64,000 bases of DNA, from contig NZ_CP086120.1 in the NCBI RefSeq assembly GCF_021216675.1, positions 4,276,501-4,340,500 of the forward strand. The letters are read 5' to 3'. Made by a program: the position numbers and the translations under genes. Under the pieces are notes generated by a model that worked only from the letters and a program-made list of their open reading frames with translations, did no database searches and had not been told where the DNA came from. Positions 40,728 through 50,271 of the stretch are shown here, piece after piece. The stretch's first letter is position 1. Every line of letters begins with the position of its first letter. This DNA comes from Streptomyces gobiensis. Lineage in GTDB: Bacteria > Actinomycetota > Actinomycetes > Streptomycetales > Streptomycetaceae.

Positions 40728-42341
40728 GTGCCGCACACGCTCGACGCCGCTGCGGTACGTGACTGGTGCGCCCAGTCCCTCGACGCCCTGGGCAAGGCCC
40801 GCGAGACCATTGACGCGATCAATGTCTACCCGGTGGCCGACGCCGATACCGGCACCAATCTCTATCTGACCGTGGAGTCCGCCACCCAGGCCGTCGAGGC
40901 CGCCTGCGCCGGTGACCCCACGCCCGCGGAGGCGGTACGTGCCATGGCCCATGGCGCCCTGCTCGGGGCGCGCGGCAACTCCGGCACGATCCTCGCCCAG
41001 CTGCTGCGCGGCATGGCCGACGAGATCAGCGGCGGCGGTGATCTCTGCCACGCCCTGCGCCGGGCCGCCGAATCCGCCCGGGCCGCTGTGGCACACCCCG
41101 TCGAGGGCACCATCCTCACCGTCGCCTCGGCCGCCGCCACGGCCGCCGAGGGGGTGCGGGGGGAGGCCGCGGGCGATGCCGTCGCGGTGGCCCGCGCCGC
41201 CTGTGAGGGTGCCCGCACCGCGCTGGAGGCGACCCCCGGGCAGCTGGAGGTGCTGGCCAGGGCGGGCGTCGTCGACGCGGGCGGCTACGGTCTGGTGGCC
41301 ATCCTCGGTGCTCTGGTCGGCGCGCTCTCCGGGGAACAGCCGATGGGTCCGCTCGCCGAACGCGCGGCGGGCAGCGCCCCCCTGGCCCCCGCCGCCCCCG
41401 TACGTTCGCCCCAGCCCACCGGCGACCCGCATGCCGTCGCGGGTGGCCCGGCATACGAGGTGATCTACCTCCTCGACGCACCCGATACGGCCATCGACGC
41501 GCTGCGCGACCGGCTCGATCCGCTGGGTGACTCCCTGGTCATCGTCGGCGGCGACGGGCTGTGGAACGTCCATGTCCATGTGGACGACGCGGGCGCCGCC
41601 ATCGAGGCGGGGGTTGAGGCGGGACGCCCGCACCGCGTCCGGATCACCCACTTCGACAGCCAGCGGACCGAGCCGGAGCCGCTGGCCCGGGCCGTGGTCG
41701 CCGTCGTACCCGGCGATGGACTGGCTGAACTGTGCGATGAGGCCGGTGCCATCGTGGTCACGGTGCGCCCCGGTGAGCCGCCCGCCAGTGGCGAGCTCGT
41801 ACAGGCCGTACGGCGGGCACACGCCCGCGAGGTCGTACTGCTGCCCAACGCGGCCGAGCTGCGGCACACCGCCGCGGCCGCCGCCGAACAGGCCCGCGCC
41901 GAGGGCGTACGGGTCGCCATCATCCCCACCCGTTCCCCGGTTCAGGGCATCGCCGCCCTCGCTGTCCATGAGCCGGACCGCCGCTTTGACGAGGATGTCG
42001 TCGCCATGACCTCGGCGGCCGGCGCCACCCGTTACGCCGAACTGGCCATCGCCCAGCGGGAGTCCTGGACCACGGCCGGTATCTGCCAGGCCGGGGATGT
42101 GCTCGGCATGATCGACGGCGATGTCTCCCTGATCGGCACCGATCTCGCCGGCACCGCCACCGGGGTGCTGGAGCGGATGCTCGCGGCGGGCGGTGAACTG
42201 GTCACCCTGGTGCTCGGCGCGGATGCCCCGGAGGGCCTGGCGGCCCAGCTGGAGGAGTACGTCCGCCATAGCCACCTGGGCGTGGACACCGTCGTTTACA
42301 CGGGGCAGCAGCCGACTCCCCTGCTCATCGGCGTCGAATAA
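40728..42341 (+). CDS. DAK2/FakA-like kinase domain protein
   Basis: The 537-aa product joins an N-terminal DhaL (DAK2) kinase domain (about 1-200; metal-binding motif NVYPVADADTGTNL, and HGALLGARGNSGTILAQLLRG) to a FakA/YloV-type C-terminal region. FakA phosphorylates fatty acids bound by FakB (DegV-type) proteins. GTG 40728 has AAGGAGGG 7 nt upstream. It lies directly before recG, an order common in Gram-positive bacteria. The fatty-acid role is known for firmicutes and only inferred here. Confidence 0.88.
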   Translation: MPHTLDAAAVRDWCAQSLDALGKARETIDAINVYPVADADTGTNLYLTVESATQAVEAACAGDPTPAEAVRAMAHGALLGARGNSGTILAQLLRGMADEISGGGDLCHALRRAAESARAAVAHPVEGTILTVASAAATAAEGVRGEAAGDAVAVARAACEGARTALEATPGQLEVLARAGVVDAGGYGLVAILGALVGALSGEQPMGPLAERAAGSAPLAPAAPVRSPQPTGDPHAVAGGPAYEVIYLLDAPDTAIDALRDRLDPLGDSLVIVGGDGLWNVHVHVDDAGAAIEAGVEAGRPHRVRITHFDSQRTEPEPLARAVVAVVPGDGLAELCDEAGAIVVTVRPGEPPASGELVQAVRRAHAREVVLLPNAAELRHTAAAAAEQARAEGVRVAIIPTRSPVQGIAALAVHEPDRRFDEDVVAMTSAAGATRYAELAIAQRESWTTAGICQAGDVLGMIDGDVSLIGTDLAGTATGVLERMLAAGGELVTLVLGADAPEGLAAQLEEYVRHSHLGVDTVVYTGQQPTPLLIGVE

Positions 42342-42377
42342 CCGCCGGCTGTCACACCCATCCGCCAAGATGGACGT

Positions 42378-44567
42378 GTGCCCGCGCTCGAAGAACCCCT
42401 CCAGAAGATCGTCGGCGGCAACACCGCGAAGGTGCTGGCCGAGCACCTCGACCTGCATACGGTCGGTGACCTGCTCCACCACTATCCGCGACGGTACGCC
42501 GAGCGCGGCGAGCTGACCCGGCTCGCCGACCTTCCGCTGGATGAGCATGTCACCGTTGTCGCCCAGGTCGCCGACGCCCGCCTGCTGAAGTTCAACAGGG
42601 GCAAGGGCCAGCGGCTTGAGGTGACCCTCACCGACGGCAGCGGACGGTTGCAGCTGGTCTTCTTCGGCCGTGGGGCCTTCGCGCACGAGAAGAAGCTGCT
42701 GCCCGGCCGCCGTGGCATGTTCGCGGGCAAGGTCGGAGTCTTCAACCGCAAGCTCCAGCTGGCACACCCCGAGTACAAGCTGCTCGACCAGGACAGCGAC
42801 CGGTCGACCGTCGAAAAATTCGCCAGTGAGCTGCTTCCGCTCTACCCGGCGTGCCGGCAGATCTCCTCCTGGACGATCGAGCAGTCCATCGACACCGTGC
42901 TCACCTCCATGGAAGCCACCGGCTGGGACGGCCTCACCGACCCCCTCCCACCGTCGATCCGCGCGGACCGCAGCCTGATCACTCTCCCCGAGGCCTTCCG
43001 CAAGGTCCACCGGCCCCGCACCAAGGGCGACATCGCCGAGGCCCGCGCCCGGCTGAAATGGGACGAGGCCTTCGTCCTCCAAGTCGCTCTCGCACGCCGT
43101 CGCTTCGCCGACACCCAGCTCCCGGCCGTGCCGCGACGACCGCGGGAGGACGGCCTGCTGAAGGCCTTCGAGGCCAAGCTGCCTTTCACCCTCACCGAGG
43201 GCCAGCGGCAGGTCAGCAAGGAGATCTTCGCCGACCTGGCCACCGAGCACCCCATGCACCGGCTGCTGCAGGGCGAGGTTGGCTCGGGCAAGACGTTGGT
43301 GGCGCTACGGGCCATGCTGACCGTCGTTGACGCGGGCGGGCAGGCGGCCATGCTGGCGCCCACCGAGGTGCTGGCCCAGCAGCACCACCGCTCCATCGTC
43401 GAGATGCTGGGAGAGCTGGCTGAGGGCGGCCTGCTGGGCGGCGCCGAACACGGCACCAAGGTGGTGCTGCTCACCGGCTCCATGGGCGCCGCCGCCCGCC
43501 GTCAGGCGCTGCTGGATCTGGTCACCGGTGAGGCCGGGATCGTCATCGGCACCCATGCGCTGATCGAGGACAAGGTGCGCTTCCACGACCTGGGCCTGGT
43601 CGTCGTCGATGAACAGCACCGCTTCGGCGTCGAACAGCGCGACGCCCTGCGCTCCAAGGGCAAACAGCCCCCGCACCTCCTGGTGATGACGGCCACCCCG
43701 ATTCCGCGCACGGTCGCCATGACCGTCTTCGGTGATCTGGAGACCTCCGTCCTCGACCAGCTCCCGGCCGGACGCTCCCCGATCGCCAGCCATGTGGTGC
43801 CCGCCGCCGACAAGCCGCACTTCCTGGCCCGTACCTGGGAGCGCGTACGGGAGGAAGTCGAGGCCGGGCACCAGGCCTACGTGGTCTGCCCCCGGATCGG
43901 CGACGAGGAGGAGCCCGCAGCAAGGAAAACCCCTGAGGACGAAGCGGAGAAGCGGCCGCCGCTCGCCGTGCTCGAAATCGCGGAGCAGCTGACCGGCGGC
44001 CCGCTCAAGGGACTTCGCGTCGAGCCGCTGCACGGCCGGATGCAGCCGGAGGCCAAGGACGACGTGATGCGCCGCTTCGCCGCGGGCGAGGTGGACGCGC
44101 TCATCGCCACCACCGTCATTGAGGTCGGGGTGAACGTCCCCAACGCCACCGTCATGGTGATCATGGACGCGGACCGTTTTGGCGTCTCCCAGCTCCACCA
44201 GCTCCGTGGCCGGGTCGGCCGTGGCTCAGCGCCCGGACTGTGCCTGCTGGTCACGGAGATGCCGGAAGCCAGCCAGGCCCGCGCCCGGCTGACCGCGGTC
44301 GCTGGGACGCTGGACGGCTTTGAGCTCTCCCGTATCGATCTGGAGCAGCGTCGTGAGGGCGACGTCCTGGGGCAGGCGCAGTCCGGTGTCCGGTCGTCGC
44401 TGCGCATGCTCGCCGTCATCGATGACGAGGAGGTCATCGCGGAGGCCCGTGAGGAGGCCACAGCGATCGTCTCCGCCGACCCGGAACTGTCTCAACTCCC
44501 CGCCCTGCGCACGGCGTTGGACGCGCTACTGGACAAGACCCGCGAGCAATACCTCGACAAGGGCTGA
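42378..44567 (+). CDS. recG: ATP-dependent DNA helicase RecG
   Basis: Branch-migration helicase that reverses stalled forks and processes recombination intermediates. The 729-aa product has a wedge/OB domain (about 50-160), Walker A QGEVGSGKTLVA, DEQH box (VVVDEQHRFGVEQR), the TATPIPRT motif, and motif VI (QLRGRVGRG). GTG 42378 lies 36 bp after the FakA-like gene; CAAGAT 6 nt before it could be a -10 of a leaderless message, but this is weak. A mosaic repeat follows the stop codon. Confidence 0.97.
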   Translation: MPALEEPLQKIVGGNTAKVLAEHLDLHTVGDLLHHYPRRYAERGELTRLADLPLDEHVTVVAQVADARLLKFNRGKGQRLEVTLTDGSGRLQLVFFGRGAFAHEKKLLPGRRGMFAGKVGVFNRKLQLAHPEYKLLDQDSDRSTVEKFASELLPLYPACRQISSWTIEQSIDTVLTSMEATGWDGLTDPLPPSIRADRSLITLPEAFRKVHRPRTKGDIAEARARLKWDEAFVLQVALARRRFADTQLPAVPRRPREDGLLKAFEAKLPFTLTEGQRQVSKEIFADLATEHPMHRLLQGEVGSGKTLVALRAMLTVVDAGGQAAMLAPTEVLAQQHHRSIVEMLGELAEGGLLGGAEHGTKVVLLTGSMGAAARRQALLDLVTGEAGIVIGTHALIEDKVRFHDLGLVVVDEQHRFGVEQRDALRSKGKQPPHLLVMTATPIPRTVAMTVFGDLETSVLDQLPAGRSPIASHVVPAADKPHFLARTWERVREEVEAGHQAYVVCPRIGDEEEPAARKTPEDEAEKRPPLAVLEIAEQLTGGPLKGLRVEPLHGRMQPEAKDDVMRRFAAGEVDALIATTVIEVGVNVPNATVMVIMDADRFGVSQLHQLRGRVGRGSAPGLCLLVTEMPEASQARARLTAVAGTLDGFELSRIDLEQRREGDVLGQAQSGVRSSLRMLAVIDDEEVIAEAREEATAIVSADPELSQLPALRTALDALLDKTREQYLDKG

Positions 44568-44579
44568 AACTGCGGGGCT

Positions 44580-44795
44580 GGCACCGCGAGTGTTGTGGGC
44601 ACTCGATCCGCCCGAGTGTTGTGGGCACTCGCAGCCCCGCGAGGGGCTGTGGGTGGGCACAACACCCGGCCACCGGCCCGCACCCAGCCAACCCCGGGAT
44701 CCCGGGGCGAAGCCCCGCCACGCGGCGGAGCCGCATATCGGTACAGCCGGGAAGGTGGGGGCACCTCCCAGCGGTAGCTGGGGGAGGGAACGGGG
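44580..44795 (+). repeat. Mosaic G+C-rich hairpin repeat, copy E
   Basis: The shortest full-order copy: a partial GTGTTGTGGGCACTCG (44590-44605), the whole GTTGTG...CACAAC hairpin (44618-44663), the CCCCGGGGC module, one GCGGAGCCGC unit, and a nested GGGGGCACCTCCCAGCGGTA unit (44757-44786). It starts about 12 nt after the recG stop and is co-oriented with recG. Confidence 0.8.
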
Positions 44796-44933
44796 AAGAA
44801 CCCGCCGCGCCACCAGCGGCGTGCCCACGAGCCACCCGGCGCCCGCCGACTGAGCCGAACGCGTGGCTTCGCCATATCGTGGGGGAGCGGCGACCAGCCG
44901 GGATCGCCGCTCCCAGGACGGAGGACGCGACCC

Positions 44934-45521
44934 ATGACCCGCGTGATCGCCGGATCCGCAGGCGGACGACGGCTCGCCGTGCCGCCCGGCAACGGCACCC
45001 GCCCGACCTCCGACCGTGCCCGGGAAGGACTGTTCTCGAGCTGGGAGGCGCGGCTGGGCTCCTGGCGGGGGCTACGGGTGCTGGACCTGTACGGCGGCTC
45101 CGGCGCCGTCGGGCTGGAGGCGCTGTCCCGGGGAGCGGAGCACGTGCTGCTCGTAGAGGCCGACGCACGAGCCGCACGGACCATCAAGGAAAACGTCCGC
45201 GCACTGGGGCTCCCGGGCGCCGAGGTGCGGCTGGCCAAGGCCGAGCAACTGCTGGCGGGGCCAGCCCCCGAAAGACCGTATGACGTGGCCTTTCTCGATC
45301 CGCCCTATGCGGTCAGCGATGACGATCTCCGCGAGATTCTGCTCACACTCCGGAAACAGGGGTGGCTCTCCGCTGCCGCGCTCGTCACCGTTGAGCGCAG
45401 CACCAGAGGCGGCGAATTCCGTTGGCCCGACGGCTTTGAGGGGCTGCGGTCGCGTCGCTACGGCGAGGGAACGTTTTGGTACGGTCACGCCGCCCAGCAG
45501 GAAGTTACCGACGCGTCATGA
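44934..45521 (+). CDS. rsmD: 16S rRNA (guanine966-N2)-methyltransferase
   Basis: SAM-dependent methyltransferase of the small ribosomal subunit. The 195-aa product has motif I LDLYGGSGAVGLEALSRGA and the catalytic motif IV FLDPPYA. ATG 44934 has GGAGGACG upstream. The coaD gene follows at once, the usual pairing in bacteria. Confidence 0.95.
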   Translation: MTRVIAGSAGGRRLAVPPGNGTRPTSDRAREGLFSSWEARLGSWRGLRVLDLYGGSGAVGLEALSRGAEHVLLVEADARAARTIKENVRALGLPGAEVRLAKAEQLLAGPAPERPYDVAFLDPPYAVSDDDLREILLTLRKQGWLSAAALVTVERSTRGGEFRWPDGFEGLRSRRYGEGTFWYGHAAQQEVTDAS

Positions 45522-45547
45522 AAAGCTCCGAGAGCGAGGAAACGCCA

Positions 45548-46027
45548 GTGCGCCGCGCCGTCTGTCCGGGGTCCTTCGATCCCATCACCAATGGACATCT
45601 AGACATCATCGCCCGGGCCTCCAAGCTCTATGACGTCGTACACGTCGCGGTGATGATCAACCAGGCCAAGCAGGGCCTTTTCACTGTCGAAGAGCGCATA
45701 GAGCTCATCCGTGAGGTCACCGAGAGCTTCGGTAACGTCCAGGTGGAGTCCTTCCACGGGCTGCTGGTCGACTTCTGCAAGCAGCGCGACATCCCCGCCA
45801 TCGTCAAGGGGCTGCGGGCGGTCAGTGACTTTGACTACGAGCTGCAGATGGCGCAGATGAACAATGGGCTCTCCGGCGTCGAGACTCTCTTCGTGCCGAC
45901 CAATCCGACTTACAGCTTCCTCTCTTCCAGCCTGGTCAAGGAGGTCGCCACCTGGGGCGGCGACGTCTCCCACCTGGTGCCCCCGCAGGTCTTCGAAGCA
46001 CTCACCAAGCGCCTTGCCCGGCACTGA
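45548..46027 (+). CDS. coaD: Phosphopantetheine adenylyltransferase
   Basis: Transfers AMP to 4'-phosphopantetheine, the penultimate step of coenzyme A synthesis. From GTG 45548 the product is 159 aa, the usual length, starting MRRAVCPGSFDPITNGHLDI (TxGH motif TNGH). GAGGA lies 9 nt upstream. ATG 45518 overlapping the rsmD stop would add 10 residues and has a poorer site. The segment NPTYSFLSSSLVKEVA is the conserved ATP-binding end. Confidence 0.96.
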   Translation: MRRAVCPGSFDPITNGHLDIIARASKLYDVVHVAVMINQAKQGLFTVEERIELIREVTESFGNVQVESFHGLLVDFCKQRDIPAIVKGLRAVSDFDYELQMAQMNNGLSGVETLFVPTNPTYSFLSSSLVKEVATWGGDVSHLVPPQVFEALTKRLARH

Positions 46028-46066
46028 CGTTCCCGCATCCGGTGTCGCACCGGCCTCCGCTGCCCG

Positions 46067-46072
46067 TACAGT
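46067..46072 (+). promoter_or_regulatory. -10 element, leaderless type, SepIVA-like gene
   Basis: TACAGT ends 7 nt before GTG 46080, and there is no ribosome binding site between. No convincing -35 was seen. Confidence 0.5.
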
Positions 46073-46079
46073 CACCTCC

Positions 46080-47171
46080 GTGGACGTACAGCAGAGACTC
46101 GACGACATTGTCGCGGCGGTCGAGAGCGCCCGCTCCATGCCCATGTCGGCCTCCTGCGTGGTGAACCGCGCGGAGCTGCTTGCCATGCTCGGCGAGGTGC
46201 GCGAAGCGCTGCCCGGCTCGCTCGCCCAGGCCCAGGAGCTGCTGGGCGGCCGGGAGCAGATGGTCGCCGAGGCCCAGCAGGAGGCGCAGCGGATCATTGA
46301 GGCCGCGCAGACGGAGCGTGGCTCGCTCGTCTCCGGCACCGAGATCGCCCGGCGCTCCCAGGAGGAGGCCGACCGGATCCTTACCGAGGCCCGGCGTGAG
46401 GCAGCGGAGATCCGGGCCGAGGCGGATGACTACGTCGACAGCAAGCTCGCCAACTTCGAGGTCGTGCTGAGCAAGACCATCGGCTCCGTCGACCGTGGCC
46501 GGGAGAAGCTGCTGGGCCGGGGGCCGGGCGCCGACGCATACGAAGACGGATACGCCGGGGACGCCCCCGAGCGCACCGCCGACCCGGCTGCACTGCGGGA
46601 GCGGGCGGACGCGTATGTCGAGACCCAGTTCCGGGCCATTGAGGCGGTGCTGAGCAAGACCCTGGAGGCGGTCGGCCGCGGTCGGCAGAAGCTCACCGGA
46701 CACCAGCCGGTCGATGAGCTCGGTGCGCATATGGCCGCGCAGGACGGCGGGCAGGAGGGCCACCACCAGCCCCGGACAAGCGACGCGGACTACCTCGCTG
46801 ATCTCGCCACAACCCAGGCGCCGACGGCGCAGGCCCAGCACGTCGAGCACTTCGACCAGTCCGTGCAGCCGTCGCCGGACCCGTACGCGGTGGCCGCCGG
46901 CTATCAGCAGGGCGCCTACCCCCAGCAGGACGCTTACGCCTATCAGCAACAGGATCCGTACTACGCGCAGCAGCAGACCCAGCATGTCCAGGATCCCTAT
47001 GGCTACCAGCAGGGATATCAGCAGCCGGACGCCTACTACGGCCAGCAGCACCAGCCCCAGCAGCCGCAACAGCCGCAGCAACAGCAGGCCGGTGCGCTGG
47101 ATGAGACCAGTCTCTTTGACACCAGCATGATCGACATCGATCAGCTGCGGGAGTACGAGCAGGGCCGCTGA
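46080..47171 (+). CDS. SepIVA/DivIVA-like coiled-coil protein
   Basis: The 363-aa product has a short start (MDVQQRLDDIVAAVESARSM), a long coiled coil with repeated QQEAQRII- and EEADRILTEAR-type heptads (about 45-145), and a second short helix region (ALRERADAYVETQFRAIEAV). The final 120 residues are Gln/Tyr/Pro-rich and end in the conserved-looking LFDTSMIDIDQLREYEQG. Its place before DUF177-rpmF-rnc-mutM is that of mycobacterial SepIVA, a divisome and cell-envelope coordinator. DivIVA-like or ATP-synthase-b-like database labels reflect the coiled coil only. Confidence 0.75.
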   Translation: MDVQQRLDDIVAAVESARSMPMSASCVVNRAELLAMLGEVREALPGSLAQAQELLGGREQMVAEAQQEAQRIIEAAQTERGSLVSGTEIARRSQEEADRILTEARREAAEIRAEADDYVDSKLANFEVVLSKTIGSVDRGREKLLGRGPGADAYEDGYAGDAPERTADPAALRERADAYVETQFRAIEAVLSKTLEAVGRGRQKLTGHQPVDELGAHMAAQDGGQEGHHQPRTSDADYLADLATTQAPTAQAQHVEHFDQSVQPSPDPYAVAAGYQQGAYPQQDAYAYQQQDPYYAQQQTQHVQDPYGYQQGYQQPDAYYGQQHQPQQPQQPQQQQAGALDETSLFDTSMIDIDQLREYEQGR

Positions 47172-47200
47172 GCGGCCCCGGCTGGTTGGGCTGGTCCCGA

Positions 47201-47230
47201 TTGGGTTGATCGGGGCCCGTCCAGTATCCT
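47201..47230 (+). promoter_or_regulatory. Promoter of the DUF177-rpmF-rnc operon
   Basis: TTGGGT (47201-47206) and TATCCT (47225-47230) are 18 bp apart and about 60 bp before the DUF177 gene. Confidence 0.55.
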
Positions 47231-47287
47231 GGCCCTTCGGTCGCGCGTACGTCCGCGATTTCTGCTGCCCTGAGAACCGGGCGGTTA

Positions 47288-47950
47288 GTGCCACAGCGTA
47301 GAAAGCAGGAAGCCCTGAAAGCCCCCCTCGACCACCGTGCCCCTCTCGTGTTCGACACGCGTGAGCTGGGGCGGCGTCCTGGTGCGCTGAAGCGGGTCTC
47401 CCGCACCGTCGAGGCGCCCAAGGACCTCGGTATCGAGGTCATCGGGGTGCCTGAGGGCGCGACGATCGAGCTGGACCTCCGCCTGGAGTCGGTCATGGAA
47501 GGGGTGCTTGTCACAGGCACCGCCCGTGCGCCGCTCTCGGGGGAGTGCGTAAGGTGTCTGGAGCCGCTTGGGCAGCAGTGCGAAGCGGATTTCCAGGAAA
47601 TGTTCTCCTACCCCGACGCCGACGACCGGAGCCTTTTCAAGGACACCGGCGACGACGCCGAGGAAGAGGAGGACATGCTCTTCCTCGAGGGCGATCTGTT
47701 CGACCTCGAGCCTGTGCTGCGGGACGCGGTGGTGCTGTCACTGCCGCTCCAGCCCGTGTGCGACCCGGACTGCCCCGGGCTGTGCTCCGAGTGCGGAGCA
47801 CGGCTCGCGGACGACCCGGAGCACCAGCACAACGAGGCCGTCGACATCCGTTGGGCGGCACTGCAGGAACTCGCCGAGACCATCCAGGACGGCGAGAAGG
47901 ACGACGTGAACGGCGCCGCATCGGGTGCCGACGAGAAGCAGGAGAAGTAG
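47288..47950 (+). CDS. DUF177 (YceD-like) protein
   Basis: The 220-aa YceD/DUF177 protein is almost always encoded beside rpmF. Visible: FDTRELGRRPGALKRVSRTV, a cysteine pair in GECVRCLEPL, and a second Cys cluster CDPDCPGLCSECG, together likely to bind zinc. Family members affect 23S rRNA level or ribosome assembly in plants and E. coli. GTG 47288 gives the longest product, but its binding site is weak; a non-standard start a few codons downstream cannot be excluded. It forms an operon with rpmF. Confidence 0.85.
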   Translation: MPQRRKQEALKAPLDHRAPLVFDTRELGRRPGALKRVSRTVEAPKDLGIEVIGVPEGATIELDLRLESVMEGVLVTGTARAPLSGECVRCLEPLGQQCEADFQEMFSYPDADDRSLFKDTGDDAEEEEDMLFLEGDLFDLEPVLRDAVVLSLPLQPVCDPDCPGLCSECGARLADDPEHQHNEAVDIRWAALQELAETIQDGEKDDVNGAASGADEKQEK

Positions 47951-47952
47951 CC

Positions 47953-48126
47953 GTGGCTGTTCCGAAGCGGAAGATGTCGCGCAGCAACACGCGCCACCGC
48001 CGGTCGCAGTGGAAGGCTGCGGTCCCCACCCTGGTGACGTGCGAGCGCTGCCAGGAGCCGAAGCAGCAGCACATCGCGTGCCCCAGCTGCGGCACCTACA
48101 ACAAGCGTCAGGTCCTCGAGGTCTGA
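47953..48126 (+). CDS. rpmF: 50S ribosomal protein L32
   Basis: 57-aa L32: MAVPKRKMSRSNTRHRRSQW and two Cys pairs (CERC, CPSC) forming a zinc ribbon. GTG 47953 is 2 nt after the DUF177 stop, with GGAGAAG upstream. It is followed closely by rnc. Confidence 0.97.
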   Translation: MAVPKRKMSRSNTRHRRSQWKAAVPTLVTCERCQEPKQQHIACPSCGTYNKRQVLEV

Positions 48127-48145
48127 TCGGCGGGTGACAGGCTTC

Positions 48146-48940
48146 ATGTCAGACGCCAGTACGCCTGGAATCCCTCCCCGCACACGTGGGGGTGAAGCGC
48201 AGGCTCCGGCGGATCTGGTGGATGCGGCCTCGTCCCACACGCTCCTGGAAGGGCGGCTCGGGTATCAGCTCGAGTCCGCCCTTCTGGTGCGTGCGCTGAC
48301 ACACCGCTCGTACGCATACGAGAACGGTGGGCTGCCCACCAATGAACGGCTTGAATTCCTCGGAGACTCGGTCCTCGGCCTGGTAGTTACCGACACGCTC
48401 TACCGGACCCACCCCGATCTGCCCGAGGGACAGCTGGCCAAGCTGCGCGCCGCAGTGGTCAACTCGCGTGCCCTCGCCGAGGTCGCCCGCGGCCTCGACC
48501 TGGGCGCCTTCATCCGGCTTGGCCGGGGTGAGGAAGGCACCGGTGGCCGGGACAAGGCCTCGATCCTCGCGGACACCCTGGAGGCCGTGATCGGCGCGGT
48601 CTATCTCGACCAGGGCCTCGCCGCGGCCGATCGGCTGATCCACCGGCTCTTCGACCCCCTGATCGAGAAGTCCTCGAATCTGGGCGCGGGCCTGGACTGG
48701 AAGACCAGCCTCCAGGAGCTGACCGCGGCCGAAGGCCTCGGCGTTCCGGAGTATGTGGTCACCGAGACCGGTCCCGACCACGAGAAGACCTTCACGGCTG
48801 CTGCCCGCGTCGGTGGTGTCGCGTACGGCACCGGCACCGGCCGCAGCAAGAAGGAAGCGGAGCAGCAGGCGGCGGAGGCCGCCTGGCGTGAGATCCGCGC
48901 GGCCGCGGACGCGAAGGCGGCCACTGCCGAAGCACACTGA
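48146..48940 (+). CDS. rnc: Ribonuclease III
   Basis: Double-strand-specific endonuclease for rRNA and mRNA processing; in S. coelicolor this gene (absB) is needed for antibiotic production. The 264-aa product has the signature NERLEFLGDSVLGL, catalytic acidic residues in the DKASILADTLEAVIGAVYLD helix, and a C-terminal dsRNA-binding domain (about 180-250, end GRSKKEAEQQAAEAAW). ATG 48146 and GTG 48134 are both possible starts with weak sites; I prefer ATG. Confidence 0.95.
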   Translation: MSDASTPGIPPRTRGGEAQAPADLVDAASSHTLLEGRLGYQLESALLVRALTHRSYAYENGGLPTNERLEFLGDSVLGLVVTDTLYRTHPDLPEGQLAKLRAAVVNSRALAEVARGLDLGAFIRLGRGEEGTGGRDKASILADTLEAVIGAVYLDQGLAAADRLIHRLFDPLIEKSSNLGAGLDWKTSLQELTAAEGLGVPEYVVTETGPDHEKTFTAAARVGGVAYGTGTGRSKKEAEQQAAEAAWREIRAAADAKAATAEAH

Positions 48941-48948
48941 TCCCCTTT

Positions 48949-48984
48949 CCGGCCTTCCTCCGGCCCCCACTGGAGGAAGGCCGG
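48949..48984 (+). terminator. rnc terminator
   Basis: CCGGCCTTCCTCC and GGAGGAAGGCCGG form a perfect 13-bp stem with a 10-nt loop, 9 nt after the rnc stop. mutM translation starts just downstream, so some readthrough or a promoter inside rnc is needed for mutM. Confidence 0.7.
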
Positions 48985-49006
48985 CCGGAGGGCCAAGGAG
49001 ACCCCG

Positions 49007-49876
49007 TTGCCCGAGCTGCCCGAGGTGGAGGTCGTACGCCGTGGCCTCGAAAGCTGGGTCAGCGGCCGTACCGTCGACGATGTCACCGTGCTGCACCCGC
49101 GTGCCGTCCGGCGGCATCTCGCGGGCGCGGCGGACTTCGCCGCGCGCATGGCGGGACGCCGCGTCGGTGTGGCCCAGCGGCGCGGCAAGTACCTGTGGCT
49201 GCCGCTCGGCGATGACGCCGAGGGCTTCGCGGTGCTGGCGCATCTGGGAATGAGCGGCCAGCTGCTGGTGCGGCCGCAGGAGGCGCCCGACGAGAAGCAT
49301 CTGCGTATCCGCGTCCGGTTCAAGGACTCCGCGGGCACCGAGCTCCGCTTTGTCGACCAGCGCACGTTCGGCGGGTTGTCGCTCCACCCGACAACACCGG
49401 ATGGTCTGCCCGGCGTTATCGCCCATATCGCCTGCGACCCGCTCGACCCGGCCTTCGATGACGCCGCTTTCCACAGCGCGCTGCGCGCGAAGCGTACGAC
49501 GATCAAGCGGGCGCTGCTCGACCAGTCGCTGATCAGCGGCGTCGGCAATATCTACGCGGACGAGGCGCTGTGGCGGGCCAGGCTGCACTACGACCGGCCG
49601 ACCGGCACCCTCACACGGCCTCGCACGGCCGAGCTGCTCGGGCACATCCGGGATGTCCTGAACGCCGCTCTCGCCGTCGGCGGCACCAGCTTCGACAGCC
49701 TCTACGTCAACGTCAACGGCGAGTCCGGCTACTTCGATCGCGCCCTGGACGCCTACGGGCGTGAGGACGAACCCTGCCGCCGCTGCGGAACGCCTATGCG
49801 CCGTCGCACCTGGACCAACCGGTCCAGCTACTTCTGCCCCCACTGCCAGCGCCCCCCACGCCCCCGCTCCCGGTGA
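49007..49876 (+). CDS. mutM: Formamidopyrimidine-DNA glycosylase
   Basis: Base-excision repair enzyme for 8-oxoguanine and FaPy lesions. The 289-aa product starts PELPEVEVVRRGL: the N-terminal Pro is the nucleophile and Glu the catalytic acid after removal of Met. The H2TH region (GVGNIYADEALWRARLHY) and the C-terminal zinc finger (CRRCG and CPHCQ) are complete. TTG 49007 follows AAGGAGACC. A mosaic repeat follows. Confidence 0.96.
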   Translation: MPELPEVEVVRRGLESWVSGRTVDDVTVLHPRAVRRHLAGAADFAARMAGRRVGVAQRRGKYLWLPLGDDAEGFAVLAHLGMSGQLLVRPQEAPDEKHLRIRVRFKDSAGTELRFVDQRTFGGLSLHPTTPDGLPGVIAHIACDPLDPAFDDAAFHSALRAKRTTIKRALLDQSLISGVGNIYADEALWRARLHYDRPTGTLTRPRTAELLGHIRDVLNAALAVGGTSFDSLYVNVNGESGYFDRALDAYGREDEPCRRCGTPMRRRTWTNRSSYFCPHCQRPPRPRSR

Positions 49877-49889
49877 CATCAACGTCCGC

Positions 49890-50262
49890 CGCCGGAGGGA
49901 GTCCCCTAACCCGACCCCTTCCCGAAACTGTGGGCTGCCGCCCCCAGACCCCCACTCCCGTGTTGTGGGCACTCGCAGCCCCGCGAGGGGCTGTGGGTGG
50001 GCACAACACCCGCCCACCGGCCCGCACCGGCCACCCCCGGGGCCCCGGGGGCGAAGCCCCGGTTTCAGGGAAGGGGCGGGATACGGGGAACCCCACCCAC
50101 GGCACCCCCCGCAGCCGGGCGGAGCCCGGCCACGCGGCGGAGCCGCATATTGGTACAGCCGGGAAGGGGCGGGATACGGGAAACCCACCCGCGGCACCCC
50201 GGAGCCGGGCGCAGCCCCGCCGCGCGGCGAAGCCGCATGTCGGTACAGCCGGGACTAACCAG
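49890..50262 (+). repeat. Mosaic G+C-rich hairpin repeat, copy F
   Basis: About 370 bp, co-oriented with mutM. It carries the CCCGAAACTGTGGGC module, the GTTGTG...CACAAC hairpin (49962-50007), the CCCCGGGGC module and two tandem GCGGAGCCGC units. It ends just before the convergent CAP-domain gene. The short CTTCTTAACGG opener is missing. Confidence 0.8.
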
Positions 50263-50271
50263 GACTTCGGC